A stretch of 25,732 bases of DNA from a candidate division KSB1 bacterium (GTDB lineage: Bacteria > Zhuqueibacterota > JdFR-76 > DREG01): positions 1-25,732 of the forward strand of contig JADFJB010000062.1 in the NCBI GenBank assembly GCA_022566355.1. The letters run 5' to 3'. The number at the start of each line of letters is the position of its first letter. Positions within the stretch are counted from its first letter, which is position 1. This document shows, one piece after another, positions 25,146 through 25,732 of the stretch. The translations under genes and the position numbers were made by a program. The notes beneath the pieces are model-generated. The model was not told the origin of the DNA. It was given only the letters and a program-made list of their open reading frames with translations, and made no database searches.

Positions 25146-25206
25146 AACTTAAGCATAATGCATGCCATTGAATATTGCGATGAAAGTTAGGAATCGTTTA
25201 ACTAGG
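25146..25206 (-). repeat. 61-bp dispersed repeat, copy 2 (inverted)
   Basis: On the minus strand it matches 8902-8962 at 56 of 61 positions without gaps, with similarity ending sharply at both sides. It lies 27 bp from the stop codon of the recombinase remnant. Confidence 0.85.
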
Positions 25207-25232
25207 GCGACGGTCAGCAGATATTTTTGGCT

Positions 25233-25343
25233 TTAATATGTCAATGCTTCTAATGCTTTCTTCTTTCTTTCACAAACAATATGGTTATAAATCTGGGTTA
25301 TGGTGATTTGACTGTGGCCGAGGATTTCTTGAACGGTACGTAA
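25233..25343 (-). pseudogene. C-terminal remnant of a tyrosine recombinase (integrase)
   Basis: The minus strand encodes L-R-T-V-Q-E-I-L-G-H-S-Q-I-T-I-T-Q-I-Y-N-H-I followed by a basic helix and TAA (25235-25233). L-G-H-S and the nucleophilic Tyr in T-Q-I-Y are the last catalytic motifs of phage/XerC-like integrases. Upstream of 25343 the similarity is lost, so only ~37 residues remain. Confidence 0.8.
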
Positions 25344-25488
25344 AGCCCACCTAGATCCTATTTTTTAGGTTCATTAAGAAATATTTCCCTGTAAATACTG
25401 ACTTTGAAAAATTTAAAATCTCGCTCAATCTGAATAACTAATTAGCTTAACTTAAATGTCATTACCTTTTACAGGGATAGACTAATCG

Positions 25489-25522
25489 TCCCCCGGGGGA
25501 TACTAGCCCCTTTATTATGGGG
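25489..25522. repeat. GC-rich palindrome and hairpin in AT-rich DNA
   Basis: TCCCCCGGGGGA (25489-25500) is a perfect 12-bp palindrome. It is followed by CCCC (25507-25510) and GGGG (25519-25522) around an 8-base loop. The second hairpin core, CCCCTTTATTATGGGG, differs from the core at 20155-20169 by one inserted base and one substitution. Confidence 0.55.
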
Positions 25523-25732
25523 AAAAACAACCTTAATATTGGAGTAAAAAGAATCTTCTTCAATCTATATAAAACCAACTAACCATTTTTGAAATTGTGT
25601 TAATTATAATGCTTGATTATCGATTAAGAAATATTTAAATTGTCCTCATTCTAGCAAGGACTGTAAATCCTGCTTTTACTTTTAGGATATACCGTAAGTA
25701 TTTGTTATTATTGTGGGTATGGATGGATGACT

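Larger units (their letters stand above)
25074..25732. other. End of window: no intact gene, repeat and integrase debris
   Basis: No complete coding region is visible in these ~660 bp. The stretch holds the second copy of the 61-bp repeat, a tyrosine-recombinase remnant on the minus strand and GC-rich hairpins near 25490-25522. The final 200 bp show nothing further that I recognise. Confidence 0.6.

Overview
The window is AT-rich bacterial DNA with long runs of genes on both strands. No rRNA, tRNA, CRISPR array or complete insertion sequence was seen. Sigma-70-like promoters (one has TTGACT, 17 bp, TATAAT) argue against a Bacteroidota host. The secreted M43 protease with LVIVD-type repeats, the poly-HAMP chemoreceptor and the NosR/NapH-like membrane ferredoxin would fit a Gram-negative bacterium such as the Calditrichota/KSB1 neighbourhood. 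That placement is inference only.

Layout. 1-4849: two tandem genes for large surface or secreted proteins that share a C-terminal domain; the first is cut by the window edge, and the second is a multidomain M43 metallopeptidase. 5117-7079: an arsenic module made of a cysteine-rich MarR-type regulator, an ArsN2-type acetyltransferase and the arsenite methyltransferase ArsM. The same 17-bp palindrome lies in front of both the regulator and arsM. 7245-8485: a small cupin gene, a MazEF-like toxin-antitoxin pair on the minus strand, and a broken copy of the cupin 3' end on the far side of that pair. 8523-8885: a decayed TPR gene. 9177-12110 (minus): a two-gene redox operon, an FAD/NAD(P) oxidoreductase followed by a membrane ferredoxin. 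12378-15001: the tRNA methylthiotransferases mtaB and miaB, overlapping by ATGA. 15073-15680: a Phd/VapC-type toxin-antitoxin pair. 15830-17524: a lactate permease. 17525-18539: about 1 kb of gene-free DNA with several hairpins.

18540-25073 is a signalling and chemosensory region: a PAS remnant, a truncated hybrid histidine kinase with a degenerate receiver, a soluble MCP-like protein with two altered hairpin tips and a frameshifted tail, shuffled fragments of the kinase gene, a broken substrate-binding-protein remnant, and an intact transmembrane poly-HAMP chemoreceptor. The last 660 bp hold a tyrosine-recombinase remnant and a 61-bp repeat whose inverted partner lies 16 kb upstream. This part of the chromosome has clearly been rearranged.

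The best candidates for new biology are the palindrome that ties the MarR regulator to arsM, the soluble double-tip MCP-like protein, the receiver with Glu in place of the phospho-accepting Asp, and the 61-bp inverted dispersed repeat.
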